From Arthrobacter sp. ZGTC131 (GTDB lineage: Bacteria; Actinomycetota; Actinomycetes; Actinomycetales; Micrococcaceae), in the NCBI RefSeq assembly GCF_002929275.1, contig NZ_PJIK01000001.1:558001-622000 (forward strand): DNA of 64,000 nt, in the 5' to 3' direction. The position numbers and the translations under genes are program-made. Below, one piece after another: positions 52,400 to 61,414 of this stretch. The number at the start of each line of letters is the position of its first letter. The stretch's first letter is position 1. Under the pieces are notes generated by a model. It did no database searches. It was given only the letters and a program-made list of their open reading frames with translations, and had not been told where the DNA came from.

Positions 52400-52980
52400 G
52401 CACCGAGGAGATCATGGACCCGCAGACCTTTAGCGATGAGATCGCTGCGAACACGGCTGGAATCGGGCTGATCTGGGCGCAGACCACGTCCGGAGTCATC
52501 GGCAAAGACGGCGACATGCCCTGGAGTCTGCCGGAGGACATGAAGCATTTCACCAAGGTGACCAGCGGGCACCCCGTGATCATGGGCCGCAAGACCTGGC
52601 TGTCCTTTCCGGAGAAGTACCGCCCGCTGCCCAACCGGACCAACATCGTCATTACCCGCCAGGACGGCTGGGGCGAAACGCCCGAGGCGGAGGGCGCCGT
52701 CGTCGTCAAATCCCTGGACGACGCGCTGCTGGAGTCTCAGTTCGCGCCCGGCTTTGAGGCGGTCTGGATCGTGGGCGGCGGCGAAATCTTCGAGCAGTCC
52801 ACGGACCTCGCGAACGTTGCGGTGGTCACCACCATCGACGTCGAGGCCGACGGCGATACGCACGCCCCGGAACTCGACCACACCTGGGAAGCGGGGGCTT
52901 CGGTCCCTGGCGACGGCTGGCTGACGGCGGCCAACGGCACGCGCTACCGGTTCACCAAGTGGAACCGCAGGGAAGGCTGA
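52396..52980 (+). CDS. Dihydrofolate reductase
   Basis: This 194-residue enzyme reduces dihydrofolate produced by thymidylate synthase. The catalytic acid is D48 in [17 protein letters not shown] contacts lie in [12 protein letters not shown] and [12 protein letters not shown]-like [13 protein letters not shown] 20-residue N-terminal extension precedes the usual first strand ([10 protein letters not shown]); M7 is a possible internal start. The ATG overlaps the thyA stop by four bases. Confidence 0.96.
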   Translation: MSTEEIMDPQTFSDEIAANTAGIGLIWAQTTSGVIGKDGDMPWSLPEDMKHFTKVTSGHPVIMGRKTWLSFPEKYRPLPNRTNIVITRQDGWGETPEAEGAVVVKSLDDALLESQFAPGFEAVWIVGGGEIFEQSTDLANVAVVTTIDVEADGDTHAPELDHTWEAGASVPGDGWLTAANGTRYRFTKWNRREG

Positions 52981-52983
52981 GAC

Positions 52984-53202
52984 ATGCTCAGGAAACCGGA
53001 AACCCTCTTTGTGCTCGGCTACATGCTGTTGCCGCTGCTTGCCCTGCTGTCCGCGATCGTTGGCCTGACCATGATCCTGGGCGGCAACAAGATAGCGGGC
53101 ATCATCGTGCTCGTCGTGGTGACGCAGGTGTTTGCCTTCGGAGCCTTCTTCGCGCTGCGTGCACGCAAGAGCGCCCTGCTGGAGGAGACCGACCACCAGT
53201 AG
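52984..53202 (+). CDS. Small two-helix membrane protein
   Basis: This 72-residue protein starts three bases after the DHFR stop and is presumably part of the thyA-dfr transcript. It has two hydrophobic helices (about 9-32 and 38-58) and a charged tail RARKSALLEETDHQ. I cannot assign a function; similar short proteins follow DHFR in related genomes as far as I recall. Confidence 0.8.
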   Translation: MLRKPETLFVLGYMLLPLLALLSAIVGLTMILGGNKIAGIIVLVVVTQVFAFGAFFALRARKSALLEETDHQ

Positions 53203-53343
53203 TCCCGGCGCGGCCGGGCACCGGCGGGGCGTCGATGGGGAGCGCTGCCCATCGCGGCCCGGGCCCGCCGGAACTAGAGTGGTCCAAGAATTCAGTAGCC
53301 ACCGCGCACATGCACGCGCACAGATATTGGGGGTAGATGCCAC

Positions 53344-54417
53344 GTGGCAGGTAATTTGTGGGGCGCGGACGTCGCCCGGCTGCGCACACTCGCGCAGCAG
53401 TTCGGGACGGTCTCCGAAAACCTGCTGCAGACGTCGACGGTGCTGACCAACCAGATCAACAACAACCCGTCATGGAAGGGCAACGACGCCAGTCAGTTCC
53501 GCTCCGACTGGAACGGCAGCCACCGGACGCTTATCCAGCAAACAGCGGCTCGGCTGAAGCAGGAATCCCGGAAGCTCCTCGAGAACGCCGACGAGCAGGA
53601 GAAGGCCAGTGACGCCTCCCCTGGCTCGGGCGGTGGACCAGGCGCCATGGGCGTCCCCGGCGGGGCGCTGGCAGGCGCAGCGGGCGGCCTGCTGGTTGCC
53701 AACGCCATGAACGCCCACAAGCTCATCAAGGCACCCTTCACCCTGGCCAAACACGCAGGCCAGTACGGCTGGGTGCTGAAGAACGAGCGGGCGGATTTCA
53801 TCAAGTCGCTGACCAAGGGCCAGCACCGACTCGGCGGCCCCGTCTTTGATAGCCGCAACCTGCTGCAGTCCACGGCAAAGACCCGCGCTCTCGAAGGCCT
53901 CCTGAGGGAAGCCTCGGAAAAAAGCCCTGGGGTCCGCCTCGCCGAGAAGGCCTCGGACATTACCTCGCTGAAGAACCTGCACAAGTACATTGGCCCGCTG
54001 GAGAAGCTCGCCCCGATATTGGACGAAAAGAACCTGATCGGTGCGGGATCGAGGCTTGAATGGCTCGGCAAGTCCGGCCTCGCCCGGACCCTCGGCTGGA
54101 CGGGGGTTTTGTTCAGCGGCTACGAAACCTACAAAAGCTTCTCCGAGGGCAAGTTGGCGGACGGCGCCGTCAACTTGGGAAAGACGATGCTGGGCGTCGG
54201 CTGCTTCCTGCCGCCTCCTGCCGGAACCGTCTGCCAGGTCGCCAGCGTCGGGATTGCCATCTACGAGAACTGGGACACCATCAGCAGCGTGGGCAAGAAC
54301 GTCGGCGAGGGTATCGTCAACGCGGTGAAGGATCCCGGCAAGTTCGTCAGCGACGCGGCGGATACGGTAACGGACGGCCTAAAGTCCGTGGGCAATTTCC
54401 TCGGAATCGGTGGATAG
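53344..54417 (+). CDS. WXG100-domain protein with hydrophobic C-terminal region
   Basis: This 357-residue protein starts at GTG. Residues 1-90 look like a WXG100 helical hairpin: helix 1 (ADVARLRTLAQQFGTVSENL), the turn SWKG (W44-K45-G46), and helix 2 (FRSDWNGSHRTLIQQTAARL). A Gly/Pro-rich hinge follows (91-118). The C-terminal part is Ala/Gly/Val-rich, with hydrophobic stretches near 270-310 and amphipathic segments to NFLGIGG. WXG100 proteins are type VII (ESX) substrates; a long C-terminal domain suggests an effector. It heads a three-gene group. Confidence 0.75.
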   Translation: MAGNLWGADVARLRTLAQQFGTVSENLLQTSTVLTNQINNNPSWKGNDASQFRSDWNGSHRTLIQQTAARLKQESRKLLENADEQEKASDASPGSGGGPGAMGVPGGALAGAAGGLLVANAMNAHKLIKAPFTLAKHAGQYGWVLKNERADFIKSLTKGQHRLGGPVFDSRNLLQSTAKTRALEGLLREASEKSPGVRLAEKASDITSLKNLHKYIGPLEKLAPILDEKNLIGAGSRLEWLGKSGLARTLGWTGVLFSGYETYKSFSEGKLADGAVNLGKTMLGVGCFLPPPAGTVCQVASVGIAIYENWDTISSVGKNVGEGIVNAVKDPGKFVSDAADTVTDGLKSVGNFLGIGG

Positions 54418-54426
54418 GAGACCAGC

Positions 54427-55080
54427 ATGACTGTTCAGGACCAGACACAGCAGGAGCCTCGGCTCGGCGTCGACGTTATTGGATTCGGCGTGGGCGAGTT
54501 TGCCTATCTGCTCAATGTGTTCGAAGGGCCGGCACGGGACCGGTCCGTCAGCGTCTTCCGCGCCGAGGAAATGGTGAACGACGTTAGCCTGTCAACGGCC
54601 GGTGCATCGTCGCTCATGGCGCGTGACATGGCCACCATCGATGAGGACGGCGATCTGGGCGTGACCGGTGTCGCAGCCGCAGTCGCCACAGCCCTCGGAC
54701 AAGCGACGCGTTGGACGGAAATCTCCCTTCTGGCCGGCGAAGCCATGGACAACGTGGCTCTCCTGGAAGCGCCGGGCGTGTCCCTGATGCTTCAGCCGCG
54801 GCTGCTGGGAACCTGGTTCGTGTTTGCCCAGGACCCGGCGATCACTTCGGCTGAGGCGACTCTTCGCGTCGTACGGCAGCACGTCGAGCAGAACCACGGC
54901 GGTTCCGCGTATCTCGTATGCAAGACGCTGGGCTCCGAACAGCATCTGCTGATCCGGCGTGAAGACGACACCTGGACCACCGGCATCCCGGACTTCGACA
55001 AGGATGATGTCGCCGAAACGGCCGGCTTGGACGAGGCCGGGCTGCTCGCTGCGATCGAGACCGCCCGTGGCGCGGCGTAG
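54427..55080 (+). CDS. Uncharacterised partner of the WXG100 protein
   Basis: This 217-residue soluble protein starts nine bases after the WXG100 gene, with TAGGAGACC upstream. It has no signal peptide or membrane helix. Segments such as GVGEFAYLLNVFEGP and LGSEQHLLIRREDDTWTTGI suggest a mixed alpha/beta fold, perhaps of chaperone or EspG-like kind, but I do not recognise a family. By position it may be a chaperone or immunity protein. Confidence 0.75.
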   Translation: MTVQDQTQQEPRLGVDVIGFGVGEFAYLLNVFEGPARDRSVSVFRAEEMVNDVSLSTAGASSLMARDMATIDEDGDLGVTGVAAAVATALGQATRWTEISLLAGEAMDNVALLEAPGVSLMLQPRLLGTWFVFAQDPAITSAEATLRVVRQHVEQNHGGSAYLVCKTLGSEQHLLIRREDDTWTTGIPDFDKDDVAETAGLDEAGLLAAIETARGAA

Positions 55081-55468
55081 CCAGGGAGTTCCGCAGGAAC
55101 CGGGCTATGTGCCGTCCCGCCCTTCAGGCGACCAGCTGATCTACCGCCGGGCGGAGAACGGCGAGATGGTGGGCTACACGCCGGACGAGTACGGAGTGCG
55201 CAAGGACGACGGCGGCGGCTTGGTCAAGCCCGTCAACAGCTCCGGCGGGATTCTTTTTCTCGCGCTCCTCCTAACGGCAGGCATGGGTGTGCTGGTCTAC
55301 TTTGTCGTCCAGGTTGCGGTGCAGGGCTCATGGCACATATTCGGCGAAGTCTGGTGGGTTTTCCCGGCGTGTATTTATCCCTTCACGTTCGCCTGGGCCA
55401 GCTATTTCAAGGAGCGGCGGGCCGAGAAACTGCGCAAAGCCCGCAACCTTGCCCGTCCGGTTGAGTAG
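55067..55468 (+). CDS. Small two-helix membrane protein of the WXG100 group
   Basis: This 133-residue frame is taken from the GTG at 55067, which overlaps the previous gene by 14 bases. The N-terminal 60 residues are polar (DQLIYRRAENGEMVGYTPDE). Two helices follow: ILFLALLLTAGMGVLVYFVV and IFGEVWWVFPACIYPFTFAW. The tail FKERRAEKLRKARNLARPVE is basic. It could be a membrane immunity or docking protein for the WXG100 product; this is inferred from order only. Confidence 0.75.
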   Translation: MARRSQGVPQEPGYVPSRPSGDQLIYRRAENGEMVGYTPDEYGVRKDDGGGLVKPVNSSGGILFLALLLTAGMGVLVYFVVQVAVQGSWHIFGEVWWVFPACIYPFTFAWASYFKERRAEKLRKARNLARPVE

Positions 55469-55540
55469 GTTTTCGCGTCTGTCGGCTGCGGCTGGCCCCG
55501 GGAGTGACGTAACCGACTGCGCCTTGCAGGCTCCAAAGTC

Positions 55541-55546
55541 TAAACT
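55541..55546 (+). promoter_or_regulatory. -10 element of a probable leaderless asd transcript
   Basis: TAAACT ends six bases before the asd ATG, without a ribosome-binding site between, the same layout as at thyA. The -35 is not clear. Confidence 0.45.
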
Positions 55547-55552
55547 GGCCCA

Positions 55553-56683
55553 ATGACTACAGCAGCTTCTCCGTCCGTTGGACTGGTCGGTTGGCGTGGC
55601 ATGGTCGGTTCCGTCCTGATGCAGCGAATGCAGGATGAGGGCGACTTCGCCAACGTCAACCCAGTATTTTTCTCCACCTCAAACGCGGGAGGTGCCGCCC
55701 CGTCGTTTGCTGACGGGGCCGGCAAGCTCGAGGACGCGTTCGACGTCGAGACGCTGGCGAAGCTGCCGATTATCGTGACCGCCCAGGGCGGGGACTACAC
55801 CAAGCAGGTCCACGGCGAACTGCGCAGCCGCGGCTGGGACGGCCTCTGGATCGACGCGGCATCGACGCTGCGCATGAACGACGACTCCATCATCGTGCTG
55901 GACCCGATCAACCGGGACGTCATCGACAAAGGCCTCGCCAACGGCACCAAGGACTTCATCGGCGGCAACTGCACTGTGTCCTGCATGCTGATGGGCCTCG
56001 GCGGCCTGTTCAAGAACGGCCTCGTTGAGTGGGGCACGTCCATGACCTACCAGGCTGCCTCCGGCGGCGGGGCACGGCACATGCGCGAGCTTCTCAGCCA
56101 GTTCGGCACGCTCAACGCCGAGGTCAGTACGGAACTGGACGACCCGGCGTCGGCCATTCTGGACATCGACCGCAAGGTCCTGGCCCACCAGCGCACCGAC
56201 ATCGACGCCTCGCAGTTCGGGGTGCCGCTGGCCGGCTCCCTGATCCCCTGGATCGACGCCGACCTGGGCAACGGCCAGTCCAAGGAAGAGTGGAAGGCAG
56301 GTGTCGAGACCAACAAGATCCTCGGCACCTCGGACGAGAACCACATCATCATGGACGGCCTGTGCATCCGGATCGGCGCCATGCGTTCCCACTCCCAGGC
56401 CCTCACCCTGAAGCTGCGTGAAGACCTGTCCGTTGCCGAAATCGAGAAGCTGCTCGACGAAGACAACGAGTGGGCCAAGGTTGTGCCCAACACCAAGGAA
56501 GCGTCGATGGCCGATCTCACGCCGGTGGCAGCTTCGGGCACGCTGGACATCCCGGTGGGCCGAATCCGTAAGCTCGAGATGGGCCCGGAGTACATCAGCG
56601 CCTTCACCGTGGGCGACCAGCTCCTGTGGGGCGCAGCCGAGCCTCTCCGGCGCATGCTGAACATCGCGACCGGAACTCTGTAA
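55553..56683 (+). CDS. asd: Aspartate-semialdehyde dehydrogenase
   Basis: This 376-residue enzyme reduces aspartyl phosphate to the semialdehyde for lysine, threonine, methionine and diaminopimelate. The NADP loop is [17 protein letters not shown] and the catalytic cysteine C140 in [16 protein letters not shown]; the general-base histidine lies in [10 protein letters not shown]. Motif details and length follow the proteobacterial (E. coli) type rather than the shorter 340-345 residue type seen in many actinobacteria. It is monocistronic with a good terminator. Confidence 0.95.
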   Translation: MTTAASPSVGLVGWRGMVGSVLMQRMQDEGDFANVNPVFFSTSNAGGAAPSFADGAGKLEDAFDVETLAKLPIIVTAQGGDYTKQVHGELRSRGWDGLWIDAASTLRMNDDSIIVLDPINRDVIDKGLANGTKDFIGGNCTVSCMLMGLGGLFKNGLVEWGTSMTYQAASGGGARHMRELLSQFGTLNAEVSTELDDPASAILDIDRKVLAHQRTDIDASQFGVPLAGSLIPWIDADLGNGQSKEEWKAGVETNKILGTSDENHIIMDGLCIRIGAMRSHSQALTLKLREDLSVAEIEKLLDEDNEWAKVVPNTKEASMADLTPVAASGTLDIPVGRIRKLEMGPEYISAFTVGDQLLWGAAEPLRRMLNIATGTL

Positions 56684-56703
56684 CCACCAGCTCAGGCGGC
56701 CCA

Positions 56704-56758
56704 GCCCCGCACGAACGGCCCTGCCCGGGGCCGCTCATGCGGTGCGGGGCCGCTTTTT
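56704..56758 (+). terminator. Terminator after asd
   Basis: GCCCCGCAC and GTGCGGGGC pair, with CGGCCC/GGGGCCG nested between them, and CGCTTTTTG follows. It lies 20 bases after the asd stop. Confidence 0.85.
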
Positions 56759-56780
56759 GCGTTTCAGCCAGGGGGAGCCG

Positions 56781-57887
56781 TCAGGCCGCGAGGAACCTCT
56801 CGTACCGCTCGGCGGCCCTGATGAAGGCAGCCAGGGTGGCCGGGCCCAGCGGCTTGGCTTCGTCGAAGGGAACGGGCACGACGCCGGCAGCCCGGCCGCT
56901 CCCCTGCCTCCCCCACGTTCCAATCACCTCGCCGCCGGCTACGACGGCCTTCTTGAATACACCGTTGCCGCCCGGGACGATCTTCTGCGCATGCTCCGGG
57001 GGAAGCACGAGGCTCCGGTCCGTGTAGCCGAGAACGAATTCATCGAACCCGGGCAGGGCAAGGACGGCGCGCTGCCCCGGGACGCCGTCGTCAAGCAGCG
57101 CGGCCGTCTCCGGTGAGAGCCAATAGCCCGTTCCGCCAAATTCCAGTTCCACGAGCTCCCCGCTGACCGTTGCCAAAGCGGCCCGGGCCTCCGTGAGCGT
57201 GGAGTTGGACCACCATGCGAAATCCCGCACCGTGGCCGGGCCGTGGCTGCGCAGGTACCGGAGCAGCAACTCCGCGATGCCCTCGTCACGGCCGAGGTCC
57301 CGGGACGTGGTGATCCACTCGTCGAACGCCACGAATTTCTGCTGGTTCCCGTCCAGCGGCCCGGGCACCAGCGACGCACTCTGGCATAGCATCCAGAGCA
57401 GGTGAATGCCCCGTTGATTCTTGGTGGCCTGCCCGGCCGTTTCAAAAGCGGCGAACAGCTCCTCGCGGCTGGCAGCTCGGCCGCCCGAAACGAGGCCGAG
57501 CGCAATCTCCCGGCAGGCCTCGACATCCGCGCTGGTGATCTCCAGTTGCCGGTGCCGTCCCGACGTGCCCTGGACCATCCGTCCGGTGGTGATGTTCAGG
57601 ATCCAGCGGAGATCCTCCGGTGCCAGCAGATGCAGAGTGCCGCGCATCGGCCAGGACCTGACCACGGCCCCTGCCTCGAGGGCCTCCCGGACATCGCTCA
57701 GCCCGGCGCCGGGAACGCGCGAGCCCACCGCCCAGAGTGCCGCCTGAAGATCCTGGGCCTGCATGGCCGTCATCGAGCGGACCGCCTCCGGAACGCTGCA
57801 AAAGCCCTCGCCCAGAAGTCCCTGCGACGCCATTCTCAGGCGGCCCATGACCTTGGAGGTGACGCGCGTCTTCGTTGCTGCTCCCAT
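56781..57887 (-). CDS. Winged-helix DNA-binding protein, AlkZ-like glycosylase candidate
   Basis: This 368-residue protein matches the HTH_42 winged-helix superfamily that includes the DNA glycosylases AlkZ and YcaQ. The catalytic-type Q-x-Q motif is present as TAMQAQD (Q43, Q45), and the conserved RSWPMRGTLHLL follows. Other segments are FDEFVLGYTDRS and GTWGRQGSG. Family members excise alkylated bases or unhook interstrand crosslinks; the target here is unknown. Confidence 0.8.
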   Translation of the reverse strand: MGAATKTRVTSKVMGRLRMASQGLLGEGFCSVPEAVRSMTAMQAQDLQAALWAVGSRVPGAGLSDVREALEAGAVVRSWPMRGTLHLLAPEDLRWILNITTGRMVQGTSGRHRQLEITSADVEACREIALGLVSGGRAASREELFAAFETAGQATKNQRGIHLLWMLCQSASLVPGPLDGNQQKFVAFDEWITTSRDLGRDEGIAELLLRYLRSHGPATVRDFAWWSNSTLTEARAALATVSGELVELEFGGTGYWLSPETAALLDDGVPGQRAVLALPGFDEFVLGYTDRSLVLPPEHAQKIVPGGNGVFKKAVVAGGEVIGTWGRQGSGRAAGVVPVPFDEAKPLGPATLAAFIRAAERYERFLAA

Positions 57888-57987
57888 GGCCCCATCCTAG
57901 GACCGGCGACCGGCGTGCGGCGCCGTGCCCCGCCCAAACCGGCTGCTGGCAGGGATACTGCCGAGCCGCGCGCGGGTCTTCCGGGTT

Positions 57988-59055
57988 CTAGAGCTCGACG
58001 CCGATCAGCAGCGGCTCCGGGTGGAGTTCAATGCCAAAACGCCCGACGACGCCGGCGCGCACCTCGCGCGCGATCGCCACCATGTCCGCAGCACTCGCGG
58101 AGCCCCGGTTGGTGATGGCCAGGGTGTGCTTGGTGGACAGCGAGGCCCGGCCGCCGGAGACACTGCCGGCCTCGAGCCCGAAGCCCTTGCCGAACCCGGA
58201 CTGGTCGATCAACCACGCCGCGGAGAGCTTCACCAGGCCGTCCGAACCGGCCGGATACTGCGGAGCGCTGTCCGGCAGCCCGGCCGCCACCCCGGTGGGG
58301 ACGATGGGGTTGGTGAAGAACGAACCGGTGGAGTACGTGTCGCGGTCGGCGGGATCCAGCACCATGCCCTTCGATGCGCGCAGGCGAAGCACCTCGCGGC
58401 GGACGTCGTTTGAATAGGCCCGCTGGCCCTGCTCGACACCGAGGACCCTGGCCAGCTCGGCGTAGCGGATGGGTGCGCTCATGCGGCCCAGCGGGAGCTG
58501 GAATTCGACGGTGAGCACCACATAGCGCGGCGAACCGTTGACCGTGGTCTGCTTGAGGATGGAGTCCCGGTAGCCGAACTTGAGCTCGGAGTTGGTGAAG
58601 GTCTTCACTGCGTTGCGTTCCCGGTCCCAGGTGCGCACCGCTGCGATGGTCTGCGACACGTCGGAACCGTACGCGCCCACGTTCTGCACCGGCGTCGCAC
58701 CGGTGGCCCCAGGAATGCCGGACAGCGCTTCGATCCCGGACCAGGCGTGCAGCACCGCATGCTCCACGAGGGCGTCCCAGTTGTGCCCTGCCTGGACCAC
58801 CACGGCCACACCGCCGCAGGAGTCCTCGGCGTTAACGGTGAACCCTTCGGAGGCGATCTTCACGACCGTCCCGGGGAACCCGTCGTCGGAAATCAACAGG
58901 TTGGAGCCGCCGCCGATAATCAACAGCGGCTCACCGGCCGCGTCCGCCGTCCGCACGGCGTCGATGATCTCCGCTTCCGTGCGGGCCTCGATGTAGTTGC
59001 CGGCGGGGCCGCCGACGGCAGCCGTGGTCAGGTCGGAAAGCATTGTGGGAGTCAC
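57988..59055 (-). CDS. murB: UDP-N-acetylenolpyruvoylglucosamine reductase
   Basis: MurB (355 aa) reduces UDP-GlcNAc enolpyruvate in peptidoglycan synthesis with FAD and NADPH. The FAD loop is LLIIGGGSNLLISDDGFPG. Other MurB segments are GATPVQNVGAYGSDVSQTI and, for the catalytic serine region, YSTGSFFTNPIV. The C terminus ends in HPEPLLIGVEL. In many actinobacteria murB lies next to hadAB-like genes; here an MFS gene intervenes. Confidence 0.96.
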   Translation of the reverse strand: MTPTMLSDLTTAAVGGPAGNYIEARTEAEIIDAVRTADAAGEPLLIIGGGSNLLISDDGFPGTVVKIASEGFTVNAEDSCGGVAVVVQAGHNWDALVEHAVLHAWSGIEALSGIPGATGATPVQNVGAYGSDVSQTIAAVRTWDRERNAVKTFTNSELKFGYRDSILKQTTVNGSPRYVVLTVEFQLPLGRMSAPIRYAELARVLGVEQGQRAYSNDVRREVLRLRASKGMVLDPADRDTYSTGSFFTNPIVPTGVAAGLPDSAPQYPAGSDGLVKLSAAWLIDQSGFGKGFGLEAGSVSGGRASLSTKHTLAITNRGSASAADMVAIAREVRAGVVGRFGIELHPEPLLIGVEL

Positions 59056-59191
59056 CTGTCCAGCTTAACCGGGATTGCCGCGGCGCCTGCTACCGGGCCT
59101 TCCGCCCAGTCCGGACGCCGAGGCCGCCAGCCCGCCCGGACGTCCCGGCCGCCGGCCAGCGGAACCCGCCCGCTTTCCCGTGTACCGAAGC

Positions 59192-60454
59192 CTACGGAAG
59201 CTTGCGGGCCACCGGGGAGAGCAGGAAGCTCACCACCAGCACGGCCATGACGGCCAGCAGGGAGTGGAGAATCCCGACGTGCTCGGCCAGCAGCCCCAGC
59301 AGCGGCGGGCCGCAGAGGAACGCGCCGTACCCGATGGTGGACACGACGGAGACGCGTGCGGCCGCCTTGGCGGGGTCGTCGGCCGCGGCGGACATGCCCA
59401 CCGGGAATCCCAGGGAAGCCCCGAGCCCCCAGACGGCCAGCGCGGCGTAGGCCAGCCAGGGAACGGGTGCGAAGACGAACAGCGCCAGCCCCGCAACGGC
59501 CAGCGCGGAGCACCAGCGCATCACGGGAACCCGGCCGAACCGGTCCAGCACCACGGTGCCGGCGAACCGTCCGATGGTCATGAAGGTGACGAAGATCCCG
59601 TAGCCGGCGGCCCCGGCGGCGTCGGACTGGTGGTGGCCGTCGGCGAGCGCCAGCGCCACCCAGTCCCCCGCTGCGCCCTCGGCCAGGGCAAGTCCCAGGA
59701 CCATGACTCCCAGCAGCAGCGTCCGCTTGTCCCGCCAGGCCTGGGCGATCTTGCGCTTGTTGTCCAGCGGCGGCTCGCTGTCCCCGGCCCGGATGATGGG
59801 CAGCGGGCCGGTGGAGGGGTCCTCGAAGTTGTCCGGCCGGTACGTGGCGCGGGAGATCACAGGGGTGACGTCGGCGCGGAACCAGCCGGCCGCCGTCGTC
59901 ACCGAAACTGCCACCACCACACCGGCGGCAGCGAGATGCCAAAACACCGGCACACTCGTAGCCGCGGCCCAGGCCCCCAGCCCGGCACCGGCCACCGTAC
60001 CCAAGCTGAACGCTCCGTGGAGGCGCGGCATAATGTGCCGGCCCACGGCCCGCTCCACGGCGGCGCCTTCCACATTGGACGCGGTGTTCCAGCTCGCGGT
60101 GCCGAGGCCGATCACGGCCAGCCCGGCGGCAACAGCCAGCGGACTTGATAGCACGGACGTGCCAAATCCCGCCAGGACCAGTCCGATGCCCACCATGATG
60201 CTGCCGGTCCGGATGGTCCGCTTCGAGCCGAGCCGCAGCACGATCAGCCCCGAGGCTGACACCGAGAGGAAGGAGCCGGCCGTCATGCACAGCAGCAGCA
60301 GCCCGATGGTCCCCGGCGTGAGGTTCAGTCCGTCGCGGATCGCGGGCAGGCGGGAGACCCAGGACGCGAAGGCGATGCCGCTGGCGCAGTAGGCCACTAC
60401 CACCGCGTTGCGCCAGAGGGTGACCTCCCGTGCCTGGACTGCGGTGGAGCTCAA
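59192..60454 (-). CDS. MFS transporter, sugar/efflux type
   Basis: This 420-residue protein has 12 hydrophobic helices and a central loop (about 190-225: ADVTPVISRATYRPDNFEDP). Motif-like elements are SGIAFASWVSRLPAIRDGL in helix 1 and VLRLGSKRTIRTG in loop 2-3. Similar proteins are annotated as major facilitator efflux pumps; the substrate cannot be read. It lies 14 bases downstream of the MaoC-like gene and may share its transcript. Confidence 0.85.
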   Translation of the reverse strand: MSSTAVQAREVTLWRNAVVVAYCASGIAFASWVSRLPAIRDGLNLTPGTIGLLLLCMTAGSFLSVSASGLIVLRLGSKRTIRTGSIMVGIGLVLAGFGTSVLSSPLAVAAGLAVIGLGTASWNTASNVEGAAVERAVGRHIMPRLHGAFSLGTVAGAGLGAWAAATSVPVFWHLAAAGVVVAVSVTTAAGWFRADVTPVISRATYRPDNFEDPSTGPLPIIRAGDSEPPLDNKRKIAQAWRDKRTLLLGVMVLGLALAEGAAGDWVALALADGHHQSDAAGAAGYGIFVTFMTIGRFAGTVVLDRFGRVPVMRWCSALAVAGLALFVFAPVPWLAYAALAVWGLGASLGFPVGMSAAADDPAKAAARVSVVSTIGYGAFLCGPPLLGLLAEHVGILHSLLAVMAVLVVSFLLSPVARKLP

Positions 60455-60468
60455 GAGCGGATCACGCT

Positions 60469-60906
60469 TCAGGCCACCTTGACGAGCGCCTGGGCCTTCA
60501 TGAGGACTTTCTGTCCGTCAAAGACCACGGCGAGGTCCACGCGCGCGGTGCGTGCCTCGGCGTCGAGCGCCCCGATGGCGCCGCTGACCTCGATGACGGC
60601 GCCGGCGGCGCCGGTTCCGGTGGTGTCGGCCACGAGGACCGGCTTGGTGAAGCGGGTCTGATAGTCGACGACGGCGGCCGGGTCGCCTGCCCAGTCGGAG
60701 ACGAGCTGCACGGCGGCTCCCATGGTGAACATGCCGTGTGCGATGACGCCCGGGAGCTCCACGCCGGTGGCGAAGGCTTCGTTCCAGTGGATGGGGTTGA
60801 AGTCGCCGGACGCCCCGGCGTACTTGACCAGGTCCTGCCGGGTGACGTCGATGCTGCGGCCGCCGATGTCCTGGCCGACGCTGAGTTCTTCGAAAGTGGG
60901 GCTCAT
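60469..60906 (-). CDS. MaoC-family dehydratase (HadB-like)
   Basis: This 145-residue hot-dog-fold protein carries the hydratase motif YAGASGDFNPIHWNEAFATG, whose Asp and His are the catalytic pair. The segment VIAHGMFTMGAAVQLVSDW is typical of HadB. With the upstream gene it resembles HadAB (3R)-hydroxyacyl dehydratase of actinobacterial fatty-acid synthesis. The two genes are separated by two bases. Confidence 0.9.
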   Translation of the reverse strand: MSPTFEELSVGQDIGGRSIDVTRQDLVKYAGASGDFNPIHWNEAFATGVELPGVIAHGMFTMGAAVQLVSDWAGDPAAVVDYQTRFTKPVLVADTTGTGAAGAVIEVSGAIGALDAEARTARVDLAVVFDGQKVLMKAQALVKVA

Positions 60907-60908
60907 GG

Positions 60909-61370
60909 CTACTGTCCCTCTCCGCGGACCAGGATGGATGACTTGGTGGTGGACACGGGCTCGCGCCCGTCCCCGTCCGTGAGCGCGAAAATCTCGGCGC
61001 GGGTGGTGATCATGGCACCGCCGCCCATGGCACGGACACCGTCGACGTGCAGCTCGGCTACCAGGCGGTCGCCGGCAAAAATAGGGCGGTGGTGGGTGAA
61101 GCGCTGGTCTGCATGGACCACGCGGGAGAAGTCGATCCCGGCCTCCGGATCCTCGATCAGCTGCGCGTCGGCGCGCTGGGCGACGATGATGGCGAACGTG
61201 GGCGGCGCCACGAGGTCGCGGTGGCCCAGGCCCTGCGCGGCGTCGACGTCAAAGTGGGCGGGGTGGGTGGCCTTGACCGCGCGGGCAAACTCGCGGATTT
61301 TCTCGCGGCCGACGTCGTACACCTCTGCGGCAGGGTAGCTTCGTCCCTGCAGATCCGGATTGATAGTCAT
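60909..61370 (-). CDS. FAS1-like dehydratase subunit (HadA-like)
   Basis: This 153-residue hot-dog protein starts at MTINPDLQGRSYPAAEVYDV (ATG 61370). It has the PPTFAIIVAQRA and HADQRFTHHRPIFAGDRL segments of HadA but not the catalytic D/H motif. HadA normally provides the substrate-binding half of a heterodimer whose active site lies in HadB. Two bases separate it from the HadB-like gene. Confidence 0.9.
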   Translation of the reverse strand: MTINPDLQGRSYPAAEVYDVGREKIREFARAVKATHPAHFDVDAAQGLGHRDLVAPPTFAIIVAQRADAQLIEDPEAGIDFSRVVHADQRFTHHRPIFAGDRLVAELHVDGVRAMGGGAMITTRAEIFALTDGDGREPVSTTKSSILVRGEGQ

Positions 61371-61414
61371 GGGCTCAAGCCTACTGGGGTCGCCGCGGAC
61401 CACCCAGTACGGGG

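Noticed and set aside
59075-60148. 357-codon plus-strand frame opposite the MFS gene
   Set aside because: The translation is Arg/Gly/His/Pro-rich and low in complexity, while the minus strand encodes a 12-helix transporter.
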